Source: Thuidium tamariscinum (Eukaryota > Streptophyta > Bryopsida > Hypnales > Thuidiaceae). From it: a DNA stretch of 64,000 bases. The notes under the pieces are model-generated. The model was given only the letters and a program-made list of their open reading frames with translations, was not told the origin of the DNA and did no database searches. This document shows, piece after piece, positions 13,131 through 24,417 of this stretch. The position numbers were made by a program, and so were the translations under genes. Positions within the stretch are counted from its first letter, which is position 1; each line of letters begins with the position of its first letter. Location: positions 1,984,001 through 2,048,000 of the forward strand of contig OX344752.2 in assembly GCA_947034885.2 (NCBI GenBank). Reading direction: 5' to 3'.

Positions 13131-14998
13131 GCCCCCCTCGAGGTTGCCAATACCCTTATTTCTCGCACCGACACTTTGTTTCTCCCGCGTGCTACCGACA
13201 TATTCGGAGCACCACTTAGACCAAAAGATTTTGGCCAAGTTTTGTTTATGTTTTATTTTATTTTGAAGGCTTAGGGCCCCTTCAATTAGTTTTCATTTTT
13301 TGCTATTGACATTAGAAATCCAGTCTCAACACATTGCTTGAACAACATTCATGACATTTCAAACATTAAGCACCAAAGTTCGGTTTAAATACTGTCATGT
13401 GTACCTCCTTTGGTAGCAAAATTTTGAAATACTAAGAAATTTTGAGGATTTAAAGTGAAAGTCCAGTTAAACACTGTCATGTGTACCTCCTTTTGCGAAT
13501 AAAATTCCCAAAATACCATTGGAGAGTTCTGTGCCGCGGAATCAACCAAATCAAACGGTGAAGCTTTGAACCTCTTAAAGGGGAACCTCACTTGAACAGT
13601 TGGATGACATTTGGAAATCAAACCAAAGCATCCAATCCAACCACTTATATTTTCCATCATTCCATGCAAAATTCCTTTTTGAGTGTTTAGATAAAAATTA
13701 GACCGAAATAGCGAATTTCAGATTCCAATTTTTGGTCAAAAAAACAAAAACCTAGCCAGCTAGCCAGTCTTTCGATTGACCAGCCAGCCAGGAATCTATT
13801 CGTCGGAGAGTTGCTCGCTGGGAGTGCCGAGGTCTGGTCCGGGGGTGTCTGCCGGGAATGGTCTGCTGGGGTGTCCGGGAGTCTGGTCCGTCAGGGTCTG
13901 TCCGGAGGTCTGGTCCGTCGGAAAGCCGCTGTTGGGATGTCCATCGGGAGTTGCTCGCTGGGAAATCGGGGGTTTGGTCCGTCGGGAGCTGCTCGGAGTC
14001 CAGGGAGTCCAACTTGAAGACAAGTAAGAGTCTCACACTCATTTATTCATTGGTTTTGCAAAGGATAGATTTGGGCAAAATTAAAAGAGATTATCAAAGA
14101 AAACTCCAAACTTTAAATTCAATTTTATGCCAATAATCTAACAATTGCAACACCAATACGTCTTCACTAAAATTTGGCCACTTCAAACTCCATAGCCGCT
14201 CTCTCCCTTGAAAAACATTGCAAAACATAACCAAGCAAGAATGAGGGAAGAGACACCGAATTAGGAGAATTAAGGTGGCCAAATAGGCCCACGTGAGAAC
14301 ATTAACATTAAAAAAGTAATTTAAGGGAATAACACTCTAGAGATTAGATTCTTTATTCTCGGTCTTTGACCTTTGGGAATAAAATACTAATTTCTTTAGA
14401 CTATTACTATTGAAATTATTCTCGTTCTTTAGGAATGTTCTACATTCTTTGGTAGTTAGTCATTAATTAGATTCTTAGAAGGTTTGAATTTTGTTGGTTT
14501 TGTTTTATTAGGCCTAATAAGCCAAAAGGGAAACAAACAAATTGACAATCAATTTCTTTACAAATTAACGAAAATTCAAAATTAATTAGATTTGAAAAGA
14601 TTGGACAATAGTTTTGATTTAAAATACTCTAATAAGACAAAAGGGAAGGGACAAATTGACAACTAATTTCTTTTAGGATTTACACAACTTCAAAAATTAA
14701 TTAGATTTGAAAAGATTTGATGATAATTTTCCATTCAAATTAATTAAATTCAATTTGAATCAATTAGGATATCAAATTCAAACCAAAATAATAAGCTAAC
14801 CATTAAATTTCCTTTGATTTCTTTAGAATAGAACATTAACAAAATAGGTAAACTAATTTGAATTGCGGTATTTTCTAATTACCTGGGATTTAGGAATTAA
14901 AATAATTACCCAATTAAATTAGCACTCCATAACCTTTAGTTTCCTTTTAACCAGGGTAGATTTAATTGACCAACAACATGAGAATTACTATGGATTAG

Positions 14999-15094
14999 AT
15001 GGAGAGCCGGGATGATTTCGATGGCGAGGTTGTGGGGGAGTATTTACACATGATGATGTTTGATGACGGGACGATGGAGATTTACGCAGAGGAG
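14999..15094 (+). CDS. short conserved TE exon (32 codons, 5' exon)
   Basis: The ATG at 14999 opens M-E-S-R-D-D-F-D-G-E-V-V and runs to GAG|GTAAAC at 15094, the same phase-0 donor as in the left copy. Between the two copies the reading frame is kept and most changes are silent or conservative. No downstream exon is visible because the copy is interrupted at 15134. The function is unknown. Confidence 0.45.
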
Positions 15095-15137
15095 GTAAAC
15101 CGCTCCCATTTGATTTTCATTCTTGTTGTTTTATTTA

Positions 15138-15784
15138 GGGCTGTGCGGACGTCCAGCGTCCAGCGTCCGGCACCCCGTGGACGTCCTGTGACATTTGAAT
15201 TTCCTGTATTTAGAGCGCCCAGTAAAAATTGAGGCAGACGGCCGCCCCGGCAGCCGGCGTCGGAAGTCCCGTCTGACCGCCCGTCCGCCCCGACCGCGGC
15301 GTCGGAGGTCCCGTCCGACCCGACCACCGGCGTCGGAGGTCCTGTCCGACTGCCTGTCCGCCCCGACCGCTGGCGTCGGAGGTCCCGTCCGACCACCTGT
15401 CCGCCCCGACCGCCGGCGTTGGAGGTCCCGTCCGCTGCGCCCGTCTTAGCGTCCGCCACGACCGCAATCCCGTCCGCCGCGACTGCATCTCGCCGTCTGC
15501 TTCGACCGACCGCGTCCGTGATGGCGTCTGCATCGACCCTGATGAGAATGTCTGAAAAAAAAATTAAAACTTTTCACCGTGTAAGGTAACTAGTCAATTT
15601 AAGAGCGGAAACTGAATTTTGGGGAGGGGAAACGTCTTAAAATATTTTCCAGTAAATTGCCTTTGAAAGACAAGTGGAATTGACATCTAACCGAAATTGT
15701 TTTATAATTTTTGAAGTTTTGTGGAATTAGTTATGAATTTTTGAAGTTGAAAAGGCATACGGCTTTGAAAACGCCCACCCCTGC
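15138..15784. mobile_element. candidate non-autonomous hAT-like element with GC minisatellite
   Basis: Begins AGGGCTGTGCG and ends with the inverse of AGGGGTGGGCG, a 9/11 match between ends and typical of hAT termini. Inside, units starting GGCGTCGGAGGTC recur at 15256, 15298, 15329, 15372 and 15415, giving periods of 42, 31, 43 and 43 bp. GTCCG and CGACC words dominate. The remainder to 15784 is AT-rich. I could not find an 8-bp target duplication, so the borders are uncertain. Confidence 0.5.
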
Positions 15785-15791
15785 AATGTAC

Positions 15792-17316
15792 AACGACGCT
15801 AGCATGCGAGCTTGGAGCGGTGAGCTTGTGAGCTGTGAGCGTGAAGTTTGTGAGCCTAGAGTTTAAAAAACATTTTTTTCTTAATAATTTCTAAAAAAGG
15901 AATGTTTCCAAAATTTTGCCTAAAAATGGAAAAAAGCTTATTATTTATAGTAAGTTTTGGGACCTATGACCGCTACCCCTATGACCGTGGATTTTATTTA
16001 TTTTTGATATGTGCTTTGTCAATTCTCATTTTCAATTAGAGAAGAACTTCAAACTTTAGTGCATTGTTTGAGCACTTAGTTTATTGACTTCAATTCCCAT
16101 CCCTATAGAATTACAAATTTCTTATAACACATACTATAAAACTGGATATAATCTAGCTTCTAATACAACTACTTTAAACTTACTCTTATCATTAAGTTCA
16201 AAATTAAGAAAATGACTAGTAACATAATTAAAGGCTTTCTAAGATTCAAATCCAAGTCATTACATAATAGTTTCATGGATGTCTTGCAAATATATTCCAA
16301 CCTTATTAAGTGAAGGAATAATCACTCCTACAAAAACCAAAAATAAAAAATAAAAAAGACATTGTCAAAAAATGGGAATAAAAAATAAAAAATAAAAAAT
16401 AGGAACAAAATGACAAAAGAGTAAGAAAAGGAAATGGCAAACAATTTATTTATTTTTAAATATATGAGTTGATGATTTTGGAATCACAATTGTAGTTTAT
16501 AGAAATTTATACCTTTTTAGTTCAAACATTTGACTAATGATATGTATCCCTACATTTCATGAATGCTTGAACATTTTTCATTCTATATACTTAAAATCAT
16601 TTCACTCTTTGTAAATGTAAATTTATACAATACTAATTATGTACATGGAAGAATGTGGCAATTTCCATTCTAAAACACTAATGATTTTTATGCAAATAAG
16701 TAGAATCTTCGACTTGTTGAAACAATAATTTGGTGCATAAATGAATTTATCCTCAAAAATATCCATTTTTGCAAAAGTACATATTCAAATAATGCAAGTG
16801 CTTGCAATTTAGGTGTTGTTGATAAACTTTAATAATAGAAACAACTATATTCAAAAAGTCTAAGTATATGCATGTGGAAAATATATCCACTGTAATTTGA
16901 TACTCATTTCTTTTATAGTCTTCCCTGATCTTCTGCAACACTTTTGCACCTAAGCTCTGAAATAGAAGCAAAGTCACTCCTATTTTATAACTTCTAACAT
17001 CGACGATGCTCTTCCACTTGTTCAATTGCTATATTGGTAGTGCATTTGAAAATTGGTGTGTGGTTTGGTTGTTTCTAACTATTGGATATCCATCTGAATT
17101 CAGTGGCAGAAAATAGTCACATATAATGCTCTTGAATATGTAAGACATGTTGAAGTGGCAATGTGGCAAGAATAATGACACTCTTGAAGATGGAAGCTAG
17201 CATACTTCACCAACAAGGTCTTGTTCCAATTTGATTTGGTCCTTATCAAAACAAGTCATATCTCTAGCATCTTGAATCAATATATGACTAATTTGTTGTT
17301 TGTTCTTTTCAAACTT
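15792..17316. other. AT-rich stretch without gene
   Basis: Apart from the end repeats described for the outer element, this holds A/T-rich simple runs (AAAAATAAA repeats near 16340-16400) and short random frames. A 90-codon minus-strand frame at 16753-17025 has no recognisable domain. Confidence 0.5.
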
Positions 17317-17519
17317 CACTGCAAGAGAAAGGGGTGTTTTAAGTAGTGTCCTAGACATCACGTCTTTTAAGTAATGTCTTTTAAGTAAGGTTTTAAGTAA
17401 AATTTTACTAAAAAGACAGTCTTTTCAGTAAAATTTTACTTAAAACCTTACTTAAAAGACATTACTTAAAAGACGTGATGTCTAGGACACTACTTAAAAC
17501 ACCCCTTTCTCTTGTAGTG
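17317..17519. mobile_element. CACTA-type MITE, near-perfect hairpin
   Basis: The 203-bp unit begins CACTGCAAGAGAAAGGGGTG and ends with the inverse CACTACAAGAGAAAGGGGTG. It is flanked by the 3-bp duplication CTT (17314-17316 and 17520-17522). The CACTA terminus and 3-bp duplication are those of the CACTA/EnSpm superfamily. The two arms are complementary over almost the full length, so a transcript would fold into one long hairpin. There is no coding capacity. Confidence 0.92.
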
Positions 17520-18245
17520 CTTCATTCTATGTCATCTCAAGAAAACCAAAAGTTCACCACCACCTCTTTATGATTTCCACAATTTTTCTATCTTGATCCC
17601 TTGACAAGTTAGATTTAAGGATCCTTACTATCCATTAGTTTGTAATTTTATAGTACACTTGATGTTTGCCCTCCATTGTTGAGCTTGACATTCTGCATTT
17701 GATTTGTAGTTGATCCTTGCAATATTGCATTTTCATTTGTTGCAATTGCTTTGATATGTAATTACAACATGTTGGAATGTATTTGCCTCATGTGATTTTT
17801 CTATACCCTTGAAGACTCAACAAAAGTTGCAGTGAATAGCATTCAAACATGACGTTGAGAAAAATTGACTTGGACCAATCTATATGACTCTCTTGAATTT
17901 CCAATGGACACACCTCATTCCTTTTTGTGCTTCCAAAGGGCTTTTTTCCTTCTAAATGTGGTGTTCATTATTCAAGAGTTCTAATACCTTCAACTCCAAA
18001 CAATGTGTTCAAGAACTTCTTCTATTTGGAGAATCTTCACTTCATCTTGCAAAATCTCAACTTCAACTCCCTTTTTGATGAACCAAATTCAAATGACTTT
18101 TTGAGTACTCATGGTATTTTTTTCATTTGCATTCATGCATAGATTTTATTATTGCAGTACTGTAAAACAAATTGTTTTTTTGGTTTTCAAACAATTGAAG
18201 CCACTTGTTATGATTTGTTTCTTACAAATTGCTCAAAGGTATGTC

Positions 18246-18272
18246 AAGGCCTTATTCGTTAAAATGAGACAA
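18246..18272 (+). repeat. left terminal inverted repeat of the giant element
   Basis: 27 bp, identical to the reverse complement of 37070-37096. TGTC precedes it, and a second AAAATGAGAC lies within the next 20 bp. Confidence 0.85.
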
Positions 18273-18685
18273 AATGGTCAAAATGAGACTTTGAAGAAGT
18301 GAATGCAAAGATCCATGAGATCCATAGTTGTTGAAATCAAAGATACAAGAAGCTTGAGGTACGAGAGAGATCATGGAGTGCATTGAACATGTTCCCACTT
18401 ATGACATCATAGAAGTAAGAGGAATTACATTGATAGTGAATGAAAGATGCATATATGGAAGAGCAATTGAATTTACATTCCGTACAATTTATGTGCCCAA
18501 AACTTTAAGTCCCAAAAAGAGTGCCCCTAGTTACTCACAGTGGCACCTAGAGGTAATGAAGTACCTACTACTTTGTTTAGCGTGTGTAAGCTTAGAAATG
18601 AAGAAGTTCACTGTACATGGAACTCACTTCTTTCTGAATATGGTGTGCAATGCCTAAATATTGAAGACCTCACAGACGAATGATT

Positions 18686-19600
18686 TTAGGGTTTAAGGGC
18701 TGTCGCCTCACTACTAGTATTGGCTGTACACTTTGGCTTCGTGCTTTCCATCTCTTTGAGTTTAGCGAGAGCCCGGAAGATATCCTCGCGTCGAGAAGGA
18801 TAGTGAGGTCCACTTTCAGAAGCACCTCCGCCACATGAACAGAGGCTGTGCGATCCACTCTCCTTTCGCTTTGGCTTCCGGTTGCTCGGATGAACCTCCA
18901 AGTTTGAAAGAGACCTGGACCCACGAGGCGGCTTCGTCACCGACGTATTGACATTGTTTATGTACGCATGACCCGATCCAATGGACTTTGAATCCGAGGA
19001 TCGTCGATGATCTCTAATAACTCTATGACGAAAAAGAGTGTCGGCGGAAGAAGTTCTCTTCACCCCAACAGAGGACGCGGGCTTGGAATGGTTATCTTCG
19101 AGCCGAGGATGCTGCTTTGCTGGGGAGGATTCCAAATGTTCGCTCTTGGACTGTCGAGCGACGCGCAAATTCGGACCACTTGCGTCGACGACATGTTCCG
19201 GGACGGTCTTCGTATCTCCATCTTTGCCTCGAGGATCGAGGGCAACTTCCATAACAGTGAGGTCCAATTTTCGGTTTGTGCCCACCTCCGTCCGCGGAGA
19301 TGGGGAGAACGAGTGTTCTCGACCAGAAAACGTCCACTTTAGGGGCGACGGTGAGCAGATGGGCGTCCGCGGGGGCCCCCGACTTGGGGGACTGTCAACG
19401 ACGCCGTCCTCGATGTCGCCCTTGGAGAAGTCGATCGCCGCGTCCGCGGCGTCCGCGGCGGAGCGCATCATGAATGGTTTGGAGACCGGGATCGTCCCGC
19501 AGCTCCCCCCCACGAAATCGGAGGCATGTGAGACGGACTTCTCGGATCCGGAGAGAAGACTCCTCGTTAGTTTTTGTCCTGCAAGCGTCTTCCCAAGAAC
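18686..19600 (-). CDS. Ser/Pro-rich basic protein, probable 3' exon of the element's minus-strand gene
   Basis: 304 codons, open from a splice-acceptor-like TTCTGGCAG|GTTC at 19600 to TAA at 18686. The product is hydrophilic and low in complexity, with many Ser-Pro and Arg-Lys pairs and an acidic patch near the start. No known domain is visible. It may join the upstream phosphatase-like exon by a CGC|GTGACT donor at 19778 (both phase 0), extending that protein; the donor is weak, so a separate gene is possible. A degenerate copy of the element's palindrome at 19093-19111 is translated here as H-P-R-L-E-D. Confidence 0.55.
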   Translation of the reverse strand, partial: VLGKTLAGQKLTRSLLSGSEKSVSHASDFVGGSCGTIPVSKPFMMRSAADAADAAIDFSKGDIEDGVVDSPPSRGPPRTPICSPSPLKWTFSGREHSFSPSPRTEVGTNRKLDLTVMEVALDPRGKDGDTKTVPEHVVDASGPNLRVARQSKSEHLESSPAKQHPRLEDNHSKPASSVGVKRTSSADTLFRHRVIRDHRRSSDSKSIGSGHAYINNVNTSVTKPPRGSRSLSNLEVHPSNRKPKRKESGSHSLCSCGGGASESGPHYPSRREDIFRALAKLKEMESTKPKCTANTSSEATALKP

Positions 19601-19762
19601 CTGCCAGAAGACAAGAGGATGCTTTGCTTGAAAAGACAATGTACAAAAAACCAGAACATGCATCGACAATCGCAGAGAGAATATCAGGTTTGGAAGTCAA
19701 ATTTTTATATACAAAATAATGTACCACGTACAAATTTACAGCGTTCATGAAGTGCCCAGCCA

Positions 19763-20608
19763 CTAAGAGTGAGTCACGCGGGTGCTACGCCTGGCTGGCT
19801 CTACGACTATGCCTAGTCCACGGAGGTCGTAACGATGGCCAAGGTTATTGGTGGAATTCCTCATCCCCTCCAACATGTTCTTGACATGGTAATCCGAGGC
19901 TTCCAGAGGTTTCGACCCAATGCGATTGGCCTCAACGAAATCCCGCATGCCCCCTCGGCGACACTCCGTATCCAGACGATGAAGCCAGGGCAACAACTTC
20001 TCTAAGAGGAAGTTGTCCCTCCGCTGCCCGTGGCTCCATTTGTCCAGGAAAATGGCATTCCCCCTCTCATTGCAGAGGCTCTTTTCAGGAGTATCGTCAA
20101 TGAGGAGGGTATTGTCCGGCCCGAATGATGTGTCCCCACTAGGATTAGAGAAAAGCTGTTCGGAAAGATCCTTGAAGAGGCTATATTTTCCTGCGCGCGA
20201 GAGGAAATTCCCCTTGGACAACTCTATCTTCCTGCACTGCTCCTGTGCTAAGACATCGAAAGGGGCCTTGCACTGGCTGAAAAGGTGCGCTGCGATAGGT
20301 TCTGCGTTGGACCTGTACATCGAGGTCCACACCAGAATCCTATCCGCGAACTTGGAGACCTCTCGGAGGAACTCCACCACATTCTGATGCGCGAAGACCG
20401 CTTTGGGTCCGATGATAGTGGGCACTCTGTGGCAGAGAACATTGTCTTCGATCCTGTACGTCTTCATTTTTTCGGCATATGCTGTCAGGGCGCATTGGCA
20501 CAGTATTCCGTTGAGGTCGAAGACAATGTTCGGCCACTTCCTCCGCGCCCCGGGTACTACACGGGGGACCTCCCTCGGCACGCTCTCTCTCCGCTCCCCG
20601 CACTCTAC
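19763..20608 (-). CDS. FCP1/NIF (HAD-superfamily) phosphatase-like domain
   Basis: 281 codons from the acceptor CAG|GTAGAG at 20608 to the stop at 19763. HAD motif I reads V-F-D-L-N-G-I-L (residues 29-36); W-T-S in I-L-V-W-T-S matches motif II and L-I-D-D-T-P-E-K-S motif IV. Family members dephosphorylate Ser/Thr, classically on the RNA polymerase II C-terminal domain, using D-x-D-x. Here the second Asp is Asn (N33), so catalysis is doubtful and a phosphopeptide-binding role is possible. The Asp-Leu-Asn form also occurs in plant NIF-domain proteins, so the change need not be recent damage. An in-frame ATG at 20626 lies 18 bases before the acceptor, so a stand-alone gene is the alternative to a terminal exon. 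Confidence 0.75.
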   Translation of the reverse strand, partial: VECGERRESVPREVPRVVPGARRKWPNIVFDLNGILCQCALTAYAEKMKTYRIEDNVLCHRVPTIIGPKAVFAHQNVVEFLREVSKFADRILVWTSMYRSNAEPIAAHLFSQCKAPFDVLAQEQCRKIELSKGNFLSRAGKYSLFKDLSEQLFSNPSGDTSFGPDNTLLIDDTPEKSLCNERGNAIFLDKWSHGQRRDNFLLEKLLPWLHRLDTECRRGGMRDFVEANRIGSKPLEASDYHVKNMLEGMRNSTNNLGHRYDLRGLGIVVEPARRSTRVTHS

Positions 20609-21134
20609 CTGATCATTGCAAGACAACAGAGAAAAGAGTTACCTGGTTGAACGCAGAGGTTGGGGAGCCAGACAGTGGGGTCATGCATTGCATTCCTCTA
20701 ATTGACTGTGGGCTCCCATTAGGACTCGCTTTCAAAGGCAGCGGACAGCACACGCTTTTGTTTTTTGCGAGCTGATAAAAAACATGGAGAATAACAATAC
20801 AATTAGAGCAGAGGCATTTTGTAAATTCAATTCCGTATAATTTATTTACATAGATTATAGGATACATTCAAAATTGTTGTTCATCCAGAACCGACGGTTT
20901 CTACATTCACAGCTATGCTACACTACTCCACACACATCCCAATCGCAGACGGGATCGCCGTCCACACCGAGCGGTTAAGAATTAGACACGCCGTCCTGTC
21001 AAGCCGCATCAATGCAAATGAGAGTCCACTACTATCGCATGCACACAGTTGCTCAGGCCAATACCACTCGACGACGACCAACAACAAACACGTGATTTGT
21101 CTCAATCATATTTGTATGGATCCGATGATTGTAC

Positions 21135-22676
21135 CTGAGCGGGACTCTGTGTTGGCGTTTGCACTGCGCCCTCTACAAATGTCTCCAAGGCGAGATTTTC
21201 GTCCTGCGTTTCGTCCTCTTCCTCGTCCTCTTGCATCCCCTCGCCGTAGTCGACCATCTCTTCGTCGAGATCTTCAGACGCTTCCTGAGATGTTGGGCAG
21301 TGCACTGCCTCACCTTGTGCACCTGAGTGATGCACTTCTTCCACAACCGCAGCGAAACTCCCAGCCTCCTTCATGGGGACATCTTCGACTCGAAGATGTC
21401 CCTCCTTCCCAGAGTTCACTTCCACGACCCTGGAAGGCTCGTTGTGACGCTCGTCAAACGCCAACTGGTCTGACGCCCCAGACATAGTCGAAATTTGAGA
21501 AGTTGGAGTGGACGAGATGACATCCACATGCGCCAGCGAAACCACCTCCGCGGTATCTTCGAGTCGAGGATGTGCCAGAGGGAAACCTACGTGCTGCACT
21601 GGACCAGAAACGGTGGGAGCTGGAGCTTGAACTTCAACACTCTGAGAAGGTGCAGTCTGCGCACTCTGCGCAGGAGTTGAGTTCTGTGACTGCACCATTG
21701 CCATGAGTCTGTTAATCTGAGTGTTGAGCTCGGAAAATCTCACGTCGGAGTTGGCCTGCACTTCCTTCAGCTCCTTCTGGGCAGCTTGCGAAGCCGTGAT
21801 GGCTTCGGCGAGCTGCCTGTCCTTCTCCTCTCGCTCCTTCTTAAGCGCGGCCGTCTCATTCTTCCTCTGGATTTCTCGAGCCCGCCGTTGCTTGCGTCTC
21901 TCCTCGTCTTCCGCCCACCAACCCTTCTCCACCTTCACGGTCACTCCCGAAGGTGCAATAACAGGTTTCAGTTCCACCGCCTTGAATGGCTTGTCAGCCT
22001 CGTAATCATCGTCAGAATCGCGTCGATGATCGCCGGGGGAGTCCGGCTCATCCAGAATGATGAGATCATCTGGATTCTCAGGACCCCAGGGCTTCGCTCT
22101 TGTCTCCTCAACGACAAGGACATCTTCTTCCATGACCTCAGGAGTGAGGGCACGCGGGTTCACCTGCGTTGTGTGCATCTCTTCACCCTGCTCAACACGC
22201 TGCCGCTGCTACATCTCCCACTTCGAATCCGACTCAATATCCTCTTCTAAATCATCGACAGAAGGGACATCTACATCACCATGAGCAGCAGGCTGTCCTT
22301 CTGAGTTAGTGGGAGGAGGAGCAGCGCGTACAGCAGGAGCCACCATCCAGCCATGAATTTGGAATATGTTTGTTCCAAATTCATCTATCCCCTGTACGCC
22401 AGGGTCGTCACTGGTTTGGGGACCAACGTTCTCGCGCTGCCGGTTCGCTGGCCCTATGGATTGCGGAGGAGAGACCAAATCTGTCGTTGGAGACGGAGGA
22501 GAATTGGAGTTCACAATGACAGGGCCTTGACTGACTGGACGTTCGTATGTGAGAGAATATGGGGAATTCCCAAACATGTAATCATTCTTGTCCATCCTGT
22601 CAGCCAGGTGCGCGATGGAGCGCAAGCCTTTGTCATCTCCACGGTCCACAAACCCATAAAAGTACGCTCCAAACAT
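21135..22676 (-). CDS. acidic coiled-coil exon interrupted by one TAG (TE gene, exon c)
   Basis: 514 codons between the acceptor GCAG|ATG at 22676 and the donor CAG|GTAC at 21135, all phase 0, broken once by TAG at 22209-22211. Before the stop is a Pro-rich region; after it come an acidic stretch, a Lys/Arg/Glu coiled coil (about codons 254-328), Gln/Ser-rich linkers and a very acidic tail. The palindrome is translated twice, as H-P-R-L-E-D (21554-21572) and H-L-R-V-E-D-V (21381-21397). No catalytic domain is recognised. Codon-like composition on both sides of the TAG in one frame points to a nonsense mutation, not an intergenic gap. Confidence 0.6.
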
Positions 22677-22874
22677 CTGCAAGCCAAAGACGCCTTCGTT
22701 ACAGTGCTTTGATAAAATACATCTCATTCACATGCGACCAATACCAAGCTGCATCATCGACTCGAAGATCACTATTCCAAAAACATGATCAGCACTGTAG
22801 AAGACAAAATCCTAATAGATAACGACATTCAATTATCTTCGAGTCGAAGATATCTCTCAAAATGGGGGACTGAC

Positions 22875-24248
22875 CTTTGAAGCGAGTAGGAATTTCGTGC
22901 CACAGTAAATCCCGAGGACGTTATCTTCAGGCTTCACGAAGTCTTGGAGGATTTCAAGGTAGAACTCCATGCGAAGTTCAGTGGCATTAATGCGCCATTT
23001 TGCCTCCGTGTTCCACCTGAACTCGTTGTAGTACAAGGCGTCATGTGGTACCATGTAACGTGTCCTCACATAAGCACGGGCCGAGGTAGCAAATGAGTTT
23101 CCTCTTTTGAAGAGGAAAAGCAGCGGCACATCTGCAACCTTATCAGCGGATCTGTTGGAGACATTGTTCAGCCTCTCCGCTTTTGAGACGACGTACTTCG
23201 ATGAAACAGAGTCGAAGTCCTTCATCTTCGCAGTCGCGAAGCTCTTGGCAGCTCTCAAATCCTCAGGGCCATCCAAAATAAGAAGCCACACGTTGGGCTC
23301 AGAAATTTTGGGCTCCAATTTCTCCGCCAGAAAATTGAAAAATGGATCCAGCGCAGCTGTGGTATCAGTAGGCTTCGACCTTGGCACCTGCCTTCCATCC
23401 AAGACGGCCAGGTTCACCACTCGATTGTGATAGTGGTAACTTGTGCTCGTCACCAGCGCCCTCGCTGCGATGTCGATGCCCCTCACCATCACTCCCCCAG
23501 AAGGTTCTTCAAGTCTATACTTCAACTTGATAAACTTCGTGACCATATGCAGCACTGCCGGAAATTTCTCCGCAAGATCTTGCGCTGTCTTTGTCCAAGC
23601 ATCATTCTGGAGTCGCCGCTTGAAATATTCTGCCTTGGGATGAGAAAGCAAGAAATCCCAAGTCCCCTAGGTGAACTTGTGGCGAGCTTTCCAGTCTCTC
23701 CAAGTTGCATCTACGACGTCTCCGTTCTTGTCAAAGAATTGTAGGGACGGCCTGACTGTCATCAAGTCCTGGAGAATGACTTTTTTCCTCTTCCTGCGAT
23801 CGACCCAATCTGTTGCTGTCATGTTGTCTACAATCAGCAATTTTGGCCTCGCCACAGACAGCTTGGGGTACGCGACCTTACGGTTTGGTGTTTCACCAAG
23901 CAAACCAATTGCGAACGCCTTGAAGTCGTTGTCAGTAAAACGACTGAAGTGTCTGAAGAACTCTTTCTTCAGTGAAGTTTTGGCACGATTAAAAGTCTTC
24001 GGATCGTTGTAGGGCTTCAGTGTGAAGGGGTCAAGGAGGTTCCCGTCAGCGTGCATGGTTAAGAACCTTTTCCAAGGGGCGAAGATATCGTCCGGCAAAG
24101 TGATAATCTGCAGTTCATTCTTTAGATCTGCAGGACCTCGAATCTGCACCCCATCTCTGTCCGGATTGATGTTCTGGAACCGCTTCACTATCAAGTCAAT
24201 GAATTTCTGCCCACCAGCACATTGAAGGACTCTTTCAATAAGTTGTCA
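22875..24248 (-). CDS. unknown TE-gene exon with in-frame TGA and TAG (exon b)
   Basis: 458 codons between the acceptor TAG| at 24249 and the donor AAG|GTCAGT at 22875. The first codon is TGA (24246-24248) and TAG interrupts at 23667-23669; the frame is otherwise open throughout, with protein-like composition. The downstream half contains a V-W-L-L-I-L-D-G-P stretch and K/R-rich surroundings. I do not recognise a family. The introns on both sides fit phase 0, and the intron at 24249-24417 is 169 bp. The stops suggest a decayed copy. Confidence 0.55.
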
Positions 24249-24417
24249 CTATCACAAAGGAGGGAATCAGGACAAGGGGATCATTATGCACTTGCTATGG
24301 CGACGACATGTTTGTCGTCTACAATGTTTCTCACATACATATCCTAACTAGAAGCAATATTCAAAAAAGAAGTGAGTATCTTCGACTCGAAGATACTCTG
24401 TGTTTGTTTTCTCTTAC

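Larger units (their letters stand above)
11559..15134 (+). repeat. right copy of the ~3.55 kb dispersed repeat, inverted relative to the left copy
   Basis: Starts TGTGAGCC at 11559 and aligns with the reverse complement of 1455-5006 to the point where a GC-rich element begins at 15138. It includes a TATATAAGG box (13122-13130), a GC-rich GGTCTGGTCCGT-type block (about 13800-14010) and the conserved 32-codon exon. Two short copies of AAAGGAGGTACACATGACAG appear in inverse orientation near 13400-13500. Together with the left copy it encloses the 6.55 kb that holds the peroxidase gene. Confidence 0.8.

Noticed and set aside
16753-17025. 90-codon minus-strand frame
   Set aside because: AT-rich, no motif, no splice context; chance frame.
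19007-19631. Plus-strand frames up to 197 codons opposite the Ser/Pro-rich exon
   Set aside because: Shadow frames of the minus-strand coding region.
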